64,000 nucleotides of DNA from Micromonospora sp. CB01531 (GCF_001905095.1 NZ_LWLS01000057.1:62001-126000), one strand, 5' to 3'; shown: positions 48,883 to 57,885, numbered from the stretch's first letter. Notes: a model not told the origin generated them from the letters alone. Program-made: numbers and translations.

Positions 48883-48898
48883 TCGTACACATGTTCGA
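48883..48898 (-). promoter_or_regulatory. LexA-box-like palindrome at the start of the GlcE-like gene
   Basis: On the minus strand it reads TCGAAC-ATGT-GTACGA, one base away from the actinobacterial SOS consensus TCGAAC-N4-GTTCGA. It ends eight bases before ATG 48874, much as the perfect box at 63693 stands just before its gene. Confidence 0.5.
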
Positions 48899-48973
48899 AA
48901 GACTCGGCGGCAAGTTGCCGGATCCGACCGAGCGCAGGCCCGGAGCCGGGCGGCCGGCCGGTAACGTGACGCC

Positions 48974-51064
48974 GTGACCACCGAGACCCCCGTCGCCAAG
49001 CGCGTGCCGAGCGAGCGCACCCACCACGGCGACACTGTCGTCGACGAGTACGCCTGGCTGGCGGCCAAGGACGACCCGGCGACGATCGCCTACCTGACCG
49101 CGGAGAACGCGTACACCGAGGACCGCACCACGCACCTGGCGGAGCTGCGGTCCCAACTGTTCGAGGAGACCCGCCGGCGCACCCAGGAGACCGACCTGTC
49201 GGTGCCCACCCGCAAGGACGGGTACTGGTACTACACCCGCACGGTCGAGAGCCAGCAGTACGGCGTGCACTGCCGCCGGGCCGTCCGGGACGGCGAGACC
49301 GCGCCCCCGATCAGCGCCGACGGCGCTCCGCTGGACGGCGAGGAGGTGCTGCTCGACGGCAACCTGCTCGCCGAGGGGCACGACTTCTTCGCCCTCGGCG
49401 TGTTCGATGTCAGCCCGGACGGGCGCTGGCTCGCATACTCGGCGGACTTCGCCGGCGACGAGCGGTTCACCCTGCGGATCAAGGACTTGAGCACCGGCGA
49501 GGTGCTGCCCGACGAGATCGCGGACACCTTCTACGGCACCGCCTGGTCGAGCGACGCCTCGACGCTCTTCTACGTCACGGTGGACGACGCCTGGCGGCCG
49601 AACCGGGTCTGGCGGCACGCCGTCGGCACCCCGTCGAGCGAGGACGTGGTCGTCCACCAGGAGGACGACGAGCGGTTCTGGGTGGGCGTCGAGCTGACCC
49701 GCTCCGAGCGGTTCGTGATGATCGACATCCACAGCAAGATCACCAGCGAGGTACGGGTCGTCCCGGCGGCCAACCCGACCGGTGAGCCCGCCGTCATCGC
49801 CCCGCGCCGGCAGGGCGTCGAGTACTCGGTGGAGCACCACGGGCACCGGTTCCTGATCCTGCACAACGACGGCGCGGAGGACTTCGCCCTCGCGTTCACC
49901 TCGGCGGACACGCCCGGCGACTGGACCCCGTTGATCGAACACTCGCCGGGCACCCGGCTGGAGTCCGTCGACGCGTTCGAGAACCACCTGGTCGTCTCGC
50001 TGCGCAGCAACGGGCTGACCGGGCTGCGGGTGCTGCCGGTCGGCGGCGGCGACCCGTACGACATCGACTTCCCGGAGCCGATCTACAGCGTCGGGCTGGA
50101 CGCCAACCCGGAGTACCGCACCCGCGAGCTGCGGCTGCGCTACACCTCGCTGGTCACCCCGGACTCGGTCTACGACTACGACCTGGTCACCCGGCAGATG
50201 GTGCTGCGCAAGCAGAAGCCGGTCCGCCCCGGGCCGGACGGGCGGGCGTACGACCCGGCCGACTACGAGCAGCACCGGGACTGGGCGCTGGCCGACGACG
50301 GCACCCGGGTGCCGATCTCGCTGGTCTGCCGGAAGGACACCCCACACGACGGCTCCGCCCCCTGCCTCATCTACGGCTACGGCTCGTACGAGGCGAGCAT
50401 GGACCCGTGGTTCTCCATCGCCCGGCTCAGCCTGCTCGACCGGGGCGTCATCTTCGCCGTGGCGCACATCCGCGGCGGCGGCGAACTCGGCCGGCGCTGG
50501 TACGACGAGGGCAAGCTGCTCGCCAAGAAGAACACCTTCACCGACTTCGTGGCCTGCGCCCGGCACCTGGTCAAGGCCGGCTGGACGGCCACCGACCGCC
50601 TGGTGGCCCGGGGCGCGTCGGCCGGCGGTCTGCTGATGGGCGCCGTGGCCAACCTCGCGCCGGACGCGTTCACCGGGATCGTCGCGCAGGTGCCCTTCGT
50701 GGACGCGCTCACCTCGATCCTCGACCCGTCGCTGCCGCTCACCGTCACCGAGTGGGAGGAGTGGGGCAACCCGCTCGACGACCCCGAGGTGTACGCGTAC
50801 ATGAAGTCGTACACCCCGTACGAGAACGTGGCCCCGGTCACCTACCCGGCCATCCTCGCGGTGACCAGCCTGAACGACACCCGGGTGCTCTACCACGAGC
50901 CGGCCAAGTGGATCGCCCGGCTGCGGGCGGTCGCCCCGGAGGGCGACTACCTGCTCAAGACCGAGATGGGTGCCGGCCACGGCGGCCCGAGCGGTCGCTA
51001 CGACGCCTGGCGCGAGGAGGCGTTCATCAACGCCTGGATCCTCGACCGGCTGGGCCGCGCCTGA
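48974..51064 (+). CDS. ptrB: Oligopeptidase B (S9 prolyl oligopeptidase family)
   Basis: 696 residues from GTG 48974. An N-terminal beta-propeller (about 60-400) covers a C-terminal alpha/beta hydrolase. The catalytic Ser is in ARGASAGGLLMGAV, the Asp in TSLNDTRVLYHEP and the His in GAGHGGPSGRY. The sequence RGGGELGRRWYDEGKLLAKKNTF and the EWGNP region are typical of PtrB, which cuts short peptides after Arg and Lys. No signal peptide, so it is cytoplasmic. It is divergent from the GlcE-like gene and ends at a long palindrome. Confidence 0.95.
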   Translation: MTTETPVAKRVPSERTHHGDTVVDEYAWLAAKDDPATIAYLTAENAYTEDRTTHLAELRSQLFEETRRRTQETDLSVPTRKDGYWYYTRTVESQQYGVHCRRAVRDGETAPPISADGAPLDGEEVLLDGNLLAEGHDFFALGVFDVSPDGRWLAYSADFAGDERFTLRIKDLSTGEVLPDEIADTFYGTAWSSDASTLFYVTVDDAWRPNRVWRHAVGTPSSEDVVVHQEDDERFWVGVELTRSERFVMIDIHSKITSEVRVVPAANPTGEPAVIAPRRQGVEYSVEHHGHRFLILHNDGAEDFALAFTSADTPGDWTPLIEHSPGTRLESVDAFENHLVVSLRSNGLTGLRVLPVGGGDPYDIDFPEPIYSVGLDANPEYRTRELRLRYTSLVTPDSVYDYDLVTRQMVLRKQKPVRPGPDGRAYDPADYEQHRDWALADDGTRVPISLVCRKDTPHDGSAPCLIYGYGSYEASMDPWFSIARLSLLDRGVIFAVAHIRGGGELGRRWYDEGKLLAKKNTFTDFVACARHLVKAGWTATDRLVARGASAGGLLMGAVANLAPDAFTGIVAQVPFVDALTSILDPSLPLTVTEWEEWGNPLDDPEVYAYMKSYTPYENVAPVTYPAILAVTSLNDTRVLYHEPAKWIARLRAVAPEGDYLLKTEMGAGHGGPSGRYDAWREEAFINAWILDRLGRA

Positions 51065-51094
51065 TCCCGCCGCTGACCCGCCGCCCCCTTGGCC

Positions 51095-51152
51095 CGCTTT
51101 CCCGGAAAGAGTGCCTATTTCAACTCCGGTAGCCACTCCTTCCGGGAAAGCG
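51095..51152. terminator. 23-bp-arm palindrome between convergent genes
   Basis: CGCTTTCCCGGAAAGAGTG... (51095-51117) pairs with ...CACTCCTTCCGGGAAAGCG (51130-51152) with two mismatches and a 12-base loop. It lies between the convergent ptrB and dehydratase genes and should terminate both. Confidence 0.75.
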
Positions 51153-51162
51153 CGCGAGGGCC

Positions 51163-52116
51163 TCAGGGGGCGGGCGCGGTGAGCACCGACGCCAGGACCG
51201 CCGGATCGACGTTGCCGCCAGTGAGTACGGCAGCGGTCCGGCCGGACGGCAGCGCGTCGGCGTGGAAGAGGCGGGCGGCGACCGCCACGGCTCCGCTCGG
51301 CTCCACCACCAGCCGGGCCTCCCGGGCCAGCCGGCCCATCGTCGCGGCGATCTCCTCCTCGGTCACCGTGATGATGCCGTCGAGGCGTTCCCGCAGGTGG
51401 GCGAGGGTCAGCTCGGAGAGGTTGGTGCGCAGCCCGTCCGCGCTGGTCCGGTAGGTCCGCTCGACGTCCCAGACCACCAGCTCACCGGCGGCGAGCGACT
51501 CCTGGGCGTCCGCCGCGAGCAGCGGTTCCACCCCGACGACGGTGGCCGACGGGCGCAGCGCCTTCACCGCGGTGGCGACCCCCGAGGAGAGCCCGCCCCC
51601 GCCGACCGGCACCAGCACCACGTCGACGTCGGGCAGGTCCGCCACGACCTCCAGCCCGATGGTGCCCTGTCCGGCGATGATCCGCCGGTCGTCGAAGGGC
51701 GGCACCAGCGTGGCCCCGGTGTGGGCGGCGATCCGCTCCGCCTCCGGCAGCCGGCGGGCCCGTGGGACGAACCGCACTTCGGCGCCGAGCGCCCGGATCT
51801 GGTCCACCTTGACCTGCGGCGCTCCCTCGGGGACGACCACCGAGCACCGGACCCCGAACGCCCGTGCCGCGTACGCGAGGGCCTGCCCGTGGTTGCCGGA
51901 CGAGTGGGTGACCACGCCCCGGGACCGGGCGGCCGGGTCGAGCCGGGCCACCGCGTGGGTCGCGCCGCGCAGCTTGAACGACCCCACCGGTTGCAGGCTC
52001 TCCGGCTTGAGCCAGACTTCGTCGTCCCACGGTGCTGGCAGCAGTGGGGTACGCACGACCGTTCCGGCGATGTCGTCGGCAGCGGCCCGGACGTCCTCGA
52101 TCGAGATCAGCTCCAT
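51163..52116 (-). CDS. Threonine/serine dehydratase-like PLP enzyme
   Basis: 317 residues from ATG 52116. Fold type II PLP enzyme: Schiff-base lysine in GSFKLRGATHA, substrate loop SSGNHGQALAYAA, Gly-rich phosphate cup VPVGGGGLSSG, and SGAVAVAA near the end. It lacks the C-terminal ACT-like regulatory domain of biosynthetic IlvA, so it resembles catabolic threonine dehydratases or serine racemase-type enzymes. The likely reaction is deamination of threonine or serine to the 2-oxoacid. Divergent from a small membrane protein gene. Confidence 0.9.
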   Translation of the reverse strand: MELISIEDVRAAADDIAGTVVRTPLLPAPWDDEVWLKPESLQPVGSFKLRGATHAVARLDPAARSRGVVTHSSGNHGQALAYAARAFGVRCSVVVPEGAPQVKVDQIRALGAEVRFVPRARRLPEAERIAAHTGATLVPPFDDRRIIAGQGTIGLEVVADLPDVDVVLVPVGGGGLSSGVATAVKALRPSATVVGVEPLLAADAQESLAAGELVVWDVERTYRTSADGLRTNLSELTLAHLRERLDGIITVTEEEIAATMGRLAREARLVVEPSGAVAVAARLFHADALPSGRTAAVLTGGNVDPAVLASVLTAPAP

Positions 52117-52167
52117 CGGCCCATCCTGCCCCGCCGCCGCGAACCTCGCCGCCCCTAGACTGCCAGG

Positions 52168-52347
52168 ATGAGCGGGACCGCCGAGGAGGAGCCGACCGGG
52201 ACGGAGGCACCCCCGGCGCGGGCGGCCCGGCGCGGGCCGACCTGGGTGATCCTCGCGGTGGTGGCCGCCGCCCTGCTGGTCTGCTGCTGCTCGGCGGTGA
52301 TCGGCCTGGTCGTCGCCTGGTCCGCCGGCCTGCTCACCACCCGCTGA
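52168..52347 (+). CDS. Small membrane protein, 59 aa
   Basis: ATG 52168 to TGA 52347 encodes 59 residues. A charged, Pro-rich N-terminus (MSGTAEEEPTGTEAPPARAA) is followed by one helix (WVILAVVAAALLVCCCSAVI) with three adjacent cysteines, and a short end. AGG lies directly before the ATG. The clean topology and codon bias support a real gene. The remaining 65 bp to the convergent deacetylase gene hold nothing I recognise. Function unknown. Confidence 0.6.
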   Translation: MSGTAEEEPTGTEAPPARAARRGPTWVILAVVAAALLVCCCSAVIGLVVAWSAGLLTTR

Positions 52348-52412
52348 CGCCCACCACGTTCGCCGCGTCGCAGGCACACGGCGTCACGGCGGCGGGGCCG
52401 CCCAGCAACCGC

Positions 52413-54530
52413 TCAACGGACCGGGGCCGGCGGGGCCAGGGCAGCCGCCTCCCCGGTACGCGCCATCCGCTGCCAGCGCAGCCGGTTGCCGATCACCGCG
52501 GTCACCACCGACTGCACCACCACCAGGTACATCACCTGCCGGTAAACGAGCTGCTGGAACGGCAGCGCCCACAGGGGCCCGAACCGCTCCCGGTCCAGGC
52601 GCAGCGCGTACGCGGCGGTGAAGCCCTGGAGCAGGAGCAGCCCGACCCAGGCCAGCACGAGCTTCGACCAGGGCAGGAAGAGCAGTCCGTACAGGGCGAA
52701 GACATCGACCGCCGGAGCGGCCAACGGCAGCACGACCTGAAACACGGTCAGGTACGGCAGACCCCGCCGGCCCAGTTTCCCGCCCGCCCCCGGCTCGCCC
52801 AGCGCGTGCCGGTGTTTCCACATCGCCTGCAGGGTGCCGTAGCACCAGCGGTACCGCTGCCGCCAGAGCTGGCGCAGCGACGACGGCGCCTCGGTCCAGG
52901 CGATCGCGCGCTCCTCGTACACCACCCGCCAGCCGGCCCGGAGCACCTTCATAGTCAGGTCGGTGTCCTCGGCAAGGGTGTCGGCGGGGACGCCGCCGAC
53001 GGCGAGCAGCACCTCGCGACGGAACGCCCCGATCGCGCCGGGGATGGTCGGCATGCACTCGAGCACGTCGTACATCCGGCGGTCCAGGTTGAACCCGATC
53101 ACGTACTCCAGGTGCTGCCAGCGGCCGAGGAGCCGGCGCCGGTTGGCCACCTTGGTATTGCCGCTGATCGCGCCGACGCGGGGGTCCGCGAAGCCTTGGA
53201 CCAGCCGGTGGAGGGTGTCCGGCTGGAAGACGGTGTCCCCGTCGACCAGCACCAGCAGGTCGGCGCGTGCGGCCCGGATGCCGGTGTTCAGCGCGGCCGG
53301 CTTGCCGGCGTTCGCCTGCCGGATGACGCGTACCCCGCGTAGCCGCATCCGCTCGACGATCTCGGCGGTACCGTCGCTGGAGCCGTCGTCCACCACGATC
53401 ACCTCCAGCGTCGGGTACGCGCTGGCGACCAGCGACCGCACAGTGGCGGCGATGTTCGCGGCCTCGTTGTACGCCGGCACGATCACCGAGACCGGCGCGC
53501 CCACCACGGGCCGGCGACGCCGGGGCCGGCGGACCCGGCGTACGTGCAGTTGGGCGCAGACCACCTGCACGCCGAGCCGCGCCACCCCGAGCACCAGCGC
53601 CACGCCGAGCAGCAGGTTCATGGCGGAGGCCAGCCAGCCGGCCCCGGTCTGCGCCCAGCGCACCGCGATCCCGCTCAGCCGGGCACCGGCGCCGGCCGGG
53701 AGCATCGACGCGGGAGCCCCGATCCCCTCCGACACGGTGGTGAACCGGTATCCCGCCTGGGCCAGGCGGGGCAGCAACTGATCGAGGGCGGCCACGGTCT
53801 GGCTGCGGTCGCCGCCGCCGTCGTGCATGAGCACCGCGGCCCCGGCACCGCCCTGCGGCGTGGCCGCCCGGACGATGGCCGGGACACCGGGGCGCTCCCA
53901 GTCCCTGGCGTCCCGGTCGGCGAGCACCGCCACGTGCCCGCTGCCGGCGGCGTCGCGTAGCGCGTCGTACAGCGGCCGGGTCAGCGCCGCGGGGGTCGAC
54001 GAGAAGGGCGGCCGGAACAGGGTCACTTCGCGGCCGGTGGCGCCGGCGATCGCGTTCCGCGTCCAGGCGAGTTCGGCCTTGGCCCGCCAGCCGGGCATGT
54101 TGCCCACGTCCGCGTGGGTGAAGGTGTGCGAGCCGATCTCGTGCCCCTCGGCCAGGATCCGCCGGACCAGTTCGGGGTGCTCATTCACCCGGGCGCCGAC
54201 CACGAAGAAGGTGGCGCGGGCGTGGTGCCGGCGCAGCACGTCGAGCACCTGCGGCGTCCACCGCGGGTCCGGCCCGTCGTCGAAGGTCAGCGCCAGGGTG
54301 CGCGGCGCGAGCCGCCGAGTGACCGGCGTGGGGCCGTCCAGCCGCAGCACGGGTCCAGCAGCGCTGACCTGTTTCGGTGCCGGTGCGGTGGGCGTCTGGG
54401 CGGGGCCCGAGCCGCCGCGGACGTTGGTGACCAGGCCGTTGAAGCTGAGCGCCGCAAGGAGGGCGACCAGCCCCAGCAGGAGCAGCAACCAGTGTGCCCG
54501 GGGGTCGCGGCGGGCCACGTGTCGTGCCAT
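52413..54530 (-). CDS. Polysaccharide deacetylase fused to family 2 glycosyltransferase
   Basis: 705 residues. An N-terminal membrane helix (LLLLLGLVALLAALSFNGLV) anchors an outer NodB deacetylase domain (about 75-265) with LTFDDGPDP and the metal-binding HEIGSHTFTH. A second helix leads to a cytoplasmic GT2 domain (about 345-570) with VIVPAYNEAANIAATVRSLV, the DxD of VLVDGDTVF, and the QRYRW motif of processive synthases. C-terminal helices follow. This fusion resembles PgaB/PgaC or hyaluronan-synthase functions in one chain, making and partly de-acetylating an extracellular aminosugar polymer. The small membrane protein at 54533 is encoded two bases upstream and is probably co-expressed. 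Confidence 0.92.
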   Translation of the reverse strand: MARHVARRDPRAHWLLLLLGLVALLAALSFNGLVTNVRGGSGPAQTPTAPAPKQVSAAGPVLRLDGPTPVTRRLAPRTLALTFDDGPDPRWTPQVLDVLRRHHARATFFVVGARVNEHPELVRRILAEGHEIGSHTFTHADVGNMPGWRAKAELAWTRNAIAGATGREVTLFRPPFSSTPAALTRPLYDALRDAAGSGHVAVLADRDARDWERPGVPAIVRAATPQGGAGAAVLMHDGGGDRSQTVAALDQLLPRLAQAGYRFTTVSEGIGAPASMLPAGAGARLSGIAVRWAQTGAGWLASAMNLLLGVALVLGVARLGVQVVCAQLHVRRVRRPRRRRPVVGAPVSVIVPAYNEAANIAATVRSLVASAYPTLEVIVVDDGSSDGTAEIVERMRLRGVRVIRQANAGKPAALNTGIRAARADLLVLVDGDTVFQPDTLHRLVQGFADPRVGAISGNTKVANRRRLLGRWQHLEYVIGFNLDRRMYDVLECMPTIPGAIGAFRREVLLAVGGVPADTLAEDTDLTMKVLRAGWRVVYEERAIAWTEAPSSLRQLWRQRYRWCYGTLQAMWKHRHALGEPGAGGKLGRRGLPYLTVFQVVLPLAAPAVDVFALYGLLFLPWSKLVLAWVGLLLLQGFTAAYALRLDRERFGPLWALPFQQLVYRQVMYLVVVQSVVTAVIGNRLRWQRMARTGEAAALAPPAPVR

Positions 54531-54532
54531 GG

Positions 54533-54952
54533 TCAGGGCTTGCCCGGGCTCTTGCTCGGCTTGGCGCTGTTGCGCCGCTCGTCACCCTGACCCGGCACGC
54601 TGCCGGAGCGGCGGGGGGCCGGAGTCGCGGCCCGGGCGGCGCCGGTCGGCTGGGTGGCGGTGGGCGAGGACACGGGCGGGGTGATGCTGGTCACCGGCTC
54701 GGGACGAGGGCGCGGCCTGGTCTGCCCGGTCGGGGGCGGGGCGTCCACGCCGACCTCGAGCGGCGGCCCGACCTTCGTCTCCGACCACCCGGGCAGTGGC
54801 ACGGAGGAGTCGACGAAGAGGCCGGCGAAGATCAGACCGAGGCTGGTGAGCAGGCCGAGGCCCATCGCCGTGCCCGCGACCATGGTCAGCCGCCGGCGGC
54901 GGCCGGTCCGGTCGACGAACACCGGTGCCGGTCTGCCGGGCTGGTTGTGCAT
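54533..54952 (-). CDS. Single-pass membrane protein upstream of the deacetylase/GT gene
   Basis: 139 residues from ATG 54952 (GGGAG about nine bases upstream). A basic N-terminus (DRTGRRRRL) precedes one helix (MVAGTAMGLGLLTSLGLIFAG, about 24-46). The outer part (about 47-139) is Pro/Thr/Arg-rich without folded motifs (PPPTGQTRPRPRPEP). Its stop lies two bases before the deacetylase/GT start, so they form an operon. It may assist polymer synthesis or export at the membrane, an inference from context only. Confidence 0.75.
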   Translation of the reverse strand: MHNQPGRPAPVFVDRTGRRRRLTMVAGTAMGLGLLTSLGLIFAGLFVDSSVPLPGWSETKVGPPLEVGVDAPPPTGQTRPRPRPEPVTSITPPVSSPTATQPTGAARAATPAPRRSGSVPGQGDERRNSAKPSKSPGKP

Positions 54953-55064
54953 GCTGGTGGTCTCCCGCTGTCGCGCTCTCCGCTGGCCGCTGCGGCCCGG
55001 CTCCGGGAAGGCCATCGGCAGGCCTCCCGGTGCCAACAGCGTTCGCGCTGGTCACCGCGTCACA

Positions 55065-56579
55065 TCAGGTGGTTCGCAGTTCCTCCAGGTTGGTGCTGGC
55101 GCGCAGGAAGAGCAGGCCGACCCCGACCATGGCCAGCACCGCGGCCAGGGCACCGACCCCGAGCCAGGCCAACTGCTCCAGCGGTACGTCGGGCACGACG
55201 GTCACGTGGGGCACCCACTCGGTCCGGGTGTACTGCGCCTGGGTGGCCGGGTCGTTGCAGAGTTGCTCGCCGGCGTCGCAGACCTGCTGGGTGTAGCCGC
55301 CCGCGCTCGGCGGCCGGAACACCCCCCGGACCAGCAGGTACCCGACAGCCAGCGCGATGCCGACCGCCGGCACGGCCGGGGCGAGGGACTGCCAGAGCAG
55401 GGCGCGGCCGATGGTGCCCCGGGGCACCCCGGTCGCCACCAGCGCCGCGTACGCCCGCCGGCGCGAGGTGATGCCCTCCACGACCGCAACGAGCAGCCCA
55501 CCGGCCGCGATGGCCACCGCCACCGCCACGGCCATGTCGACCAGGTCCATCGTCCGCAGGTAGAAGTCGTCCGATCCGCCCAGCCCGGCACCGGTCCGCC
55601 GATTCAACTCCATGGTCGTCAGGAGTTCGGCGCGGAAGCCGGCGGCACCCCCGCCGAAGATGAGCGCCGCCAGCAGCGCGGCGAACGTGCGGCTGCCCGC
55701 CCACGGGTCGGCCATCAGCCGGCGCGCGGCGAGCAGCGCGGCTGGGCGGCGGGCGCGCCGGTGCAGCATCCGGCCGACCGTGTGGGAGATCCAGCCGGTG
55801 CCGGTGACCACCCCGACCATCGCGAGGAGGGCGCCGCCGGTCAGCAGTGTCGGCAGCAGCCAGGGTGGTGGCTGGTCGTTCCGCCGCTCGTACCAGGCCG
55901 CCACCGGCTGGAAGGCGGCGAACGCGGCCAACCCGACGATGATCAGCACACCGGGCCACGGCCACGGTGCCCGGGTCCGGACCCGGCGGACCACACCGAA
56001 CGGGGTGGTGGTCACCCGACGCATCAGCAACGCGCTGACCAGGGCCGCCACCAACGGCAGCCCGACCACCACCGCGACGACCGCCGGCGGTGCTGGGTAG
56101 ACGTCAGTGGGCAGCGGCAATCGCCCGAGCGTGTCCGGGCGGTGCAGCAGCTGGTGACCGACCAGGTAGCCGACGAGGCCGGCCAGCGTGCCGAGCAGGC
56201 TGGCCAACCCCGTCTCCGCCAACGCGATCCACGTGACCTGCCCGGGCGTGGCGCCGGCCAGCCGGAGCGCGGCAAGCCGGCGGTCCCGGGCCGGGGCGCC
56301 GAGCCGGGCGCACTGCCCGGCCAGCGCCAGCACCGGGACGGTCAGCAGCAGCAGGGCGAACGCGGTGCCGCCGCGCAGCCCCGGCTCCCGCAGCAGGGCG
56401 TTGCTGTACTGCTCCGACTGGGTCCACGCGTCACCGGGCGGCTTGCGGATGGCCAGCACGGTCAGCGCGGCCAGACCGGCGAGGGTGGCCAGCGCGGCGC
56501 TCAGCGCGGTCAGCGCGACCCGGGCCAGGTCGGTCCGGGTGCCGGCCAGGGCGAGCCGGAACAGGGTGTGGGGCCTCAC
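55065..56579 (-). CDS. FtsX/MacB-type ABC transporter permease
   Basis: 504 residues. About eight to ten helices, with two FtsX-like halves: DRRLAALRLAGATPGQV with the following helices, and RRRAYAALVATGVPRGTIGRALLWQS near the C-terminus. The outer segment before the last helix has paired cysteines (VCDAGEQLCND). ATGA overlap with the ATPase gene upstream. Together they resemble lipoprotein or antimicrobial-peptide exporters of the BceAB/MacB kind. Regulated through the PadR gene heading the operon. Confidence 0.88.
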   Translation of the reverse strand: MRPHTLFRLALAGTRTDLARVALTALSAALATLAGLAALTVLAIRKPPGDAWTQSEQYSNALLREPGLRGGTAFALLLLTVPVLALAGQCARLGAPARDRRLAALRLAGATPGQVTWIALAETGLASLLGTLAGLVGYLVGHQLLHRPDTLGRLPLPTDVYPAPPAVVAVVVGLPLVAALVSALLMRRVTTTPFGVVRRVRTRAPWPWPGVLIIVGLAAFAAFQPVAAWYERRNDQPPPWLLPTLLTGGALLAMVGVVTGTGWISHTVGRMLHRRARRPAALLAARRLMADPWAGSRTFAALLAALIFGGGAAGFRAELLTTMELNRRTGAGLGGSDDFYLRTMDLVDMAVAVAVAIAAGGLLVAVVEGITSRRRAYAALVATGVPRGTIGRALLWQSLAPAVPAVGIALAVGYLLVRGVFRPPSAGGYTQQVCDAGEQLCNDPATQAQYTRTEWVPHVTVVPDVPLEQLAWLGVGALAAVLAMVGVGLLFLRASTNLEELRTT

Positions 56580-57277
56580 CGGTGGCCGCCCGGTAGGGGC
56601 GCGTCGAGTCCCAGGCCCGACTGGTCGACCAGCCCGTCGCGCAGCATCACCTCGCGGTCGGCGTACGCGGCGATCCGCGGCTCATGGGTGACCAGCACGA
56701 CGGTGGTGTGCTGCTCGCGGGCGAGCCGGACCAGCTGGGTGAGCACCTGCTCGCCGGTGAGCGTGTCCAGGGCACCGGTCGGCTCGTCGGCGAAGAGCAC
56801 CCGAGGCTCGGTGACCAGGGCCCGGGCGGTGGCGCAGCGCTGCTGCTGCCCGCCGGACATCTCGCCCGGCCGGACGTCGGCCACCTCGGCCACGCCGAGC
56901 CGATCCAGCCAGGTCAACGCCGCCGTCCGCGCTTCTCGCCGCCCCGTGCCGGCGAGAAGCAGCGGAAGGGCGACGTTCTCCGCCGCGGTCAGCTCGGCGA
57001 CGAGCTGACCGAATTGGAAGAGCACCCCGAACTCGGTGCGGCGCAGCCGGGACCGGACCGCCTCCGACCACAGGTCGATCCGTTCCCCCCGCCAGGTGAC
57101 CTGACCGGCATCGGGGCGCAGGATGCCGGCGAGGCAGTGCAGCAACGTCGACTTGCCGCAGCCGCTCGGCCCGGTGACCGCGAGGATCTCCCCCTCCGCC
57201 ACGTCGAGCGTCGCGCCGCGCAGGGCGGGCGTCCTGCCGTACGCCTTGACCAGCCCGCGGGCCTCCAGACATGTCAC
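56576..57277 (-). CDS. ABC transporter ATP-binding protein (LolD/MacB type)
   Basis: 233 residues from GTG 57277, overlapping the PadR stop as GTGA, which settles the start. Walker A AVTGPSGCGKSTLLHCLAG, signature EMSGGQQQRCATARAL, Walker B VLFADEPTGALD, H-loop VTHEPR. Length and the GALD after Walker B match the LolD/MacB/BceA family, which pairs with FtsX-type permeases such as the one encoded next. Confidence 0.93.
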   Translation of the reverse strand: MTCLEARGLVKAYGRTPALRGATLDVAEGEILAVTGPSGCGKSTLLHCLAGILRPDAGQVTWRGERIDLWSEAVRSRLRRTEFGVLFQFGQLVAELTAAENVALPLLLAGTGRREARTAALTWLDRLGVAEVADVRPGEMSGGQQQRCATARALVTEPRVLFADEPTGALDTLTGEQVLTQLVRLAREQHTTVVLVTHEPRIAAYADREVMLRDGLVDQSGLGLDAPLPGGHR

Positions 57278-57810
57278 GAGTGCACCTCCCGGTGCCAGTC
57301 GGCGACGCGTTCCAGGGTGGTGTGCAGCCACCGCAGGTCGGCGTCGAGATGGGCGATGGCGAAGTCGGCCGCGATCACCTCGTCGAGGCTGGCCGAGGGG
57401 GCGGTCTTCACCGCGGTCAGCTCGCGGAGCCGCTCGGTGTGCGCCCGGCGCTGGGCGATCAGGTAGGACCGGGCCCGGTCGGCGTCGTCGACCAGCAGGG
57501 CGACCATCACCTTGGCGAAGAGGGTGCTGGCCACGTACGGCATCGGCGGCTCGACGGTGGCGAGCCACCGGTCGAGCGCGTCCCGGCCCTCCGGGGTGAG
57601 CGCGTACGAGGTGCGGTCCGGGCCGCCGTCGCGCTCCTGGCCGGCGGGGACCACCAGGCCGTCCCGCTGCAGCCGGGCGAGGGTGGCGTAGACCTGCCCG
57701 AAGGCGAGCGGCCGGGCCCGGGGCAGCCGCTCGTCGTGCGCGCGCTTCAGCTCGTACCCGTGCCGGGCGCCCCCAGCGAGCAGCCCGAGCAGAACGTGCG
57801 GGGTGGACAC
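57274..57810 (-). CDS. PadR-family transcriptional regulator
   Basis: 178 residues. The N-terminal winged helix has the PadR pattern LLGLLAGGARHGYELKRAHD and LAFGQVYATLARLQRDGLV, followed by a C-terminal dimerisation domain (VMVALLVDDADRARSYL). It heads an overlapping operon with the ATPase and permease genes, as is typical for PadR proteins that repress a drug or peptide exporter. A palindromic operator lies directly upstream at 57819-57837. Confidence 0.93.
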   Translation of the reverse strand: MSTPHVLLGLLAGGARHGYELKRAHDERLPRARPLAFGQVYATLARLQRDGLVVPAGQERDGGPDRTSYALTPEGRDALDRWLATVEPPMPYVASTLFAKVMVALLVDDADRARSYLIAQRRAHTERLRELTAVKTAPSASLDEVIAADFAIAHLDADLRWLHTTLERVADWHREVHS

Positions 57811-57818
57811 CTGCTTAA

Positions 57819-57837
57819 CTATTCACTCAGCGAATAG
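57819..57837. promoter_or_regulatory. PadR operator candidate
   Basis: CTATTC-ACTCAGC-GAATAG has perfect six-base arms, and its 17-base core TATTCACTCAGCGAATA is a near-palindrome throughout. It ends nine bases before the PadR start and stands out as AT-rich. It is a strong candidate for autoregulation of the operon. Confidence 0.7.
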
Positions 57838-57885
57838 CGGTGTCAAGGACGGCCCGCGCGGCGCGGTGCCGGGCGGGCCGTGGCG

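Noticed and set aside
47402..51136. A 1244-codon frame extending the GlcE-like gene upstream
   Set aside because: The extension is antisense to oligopeptidase B, whose triad and length are complete.
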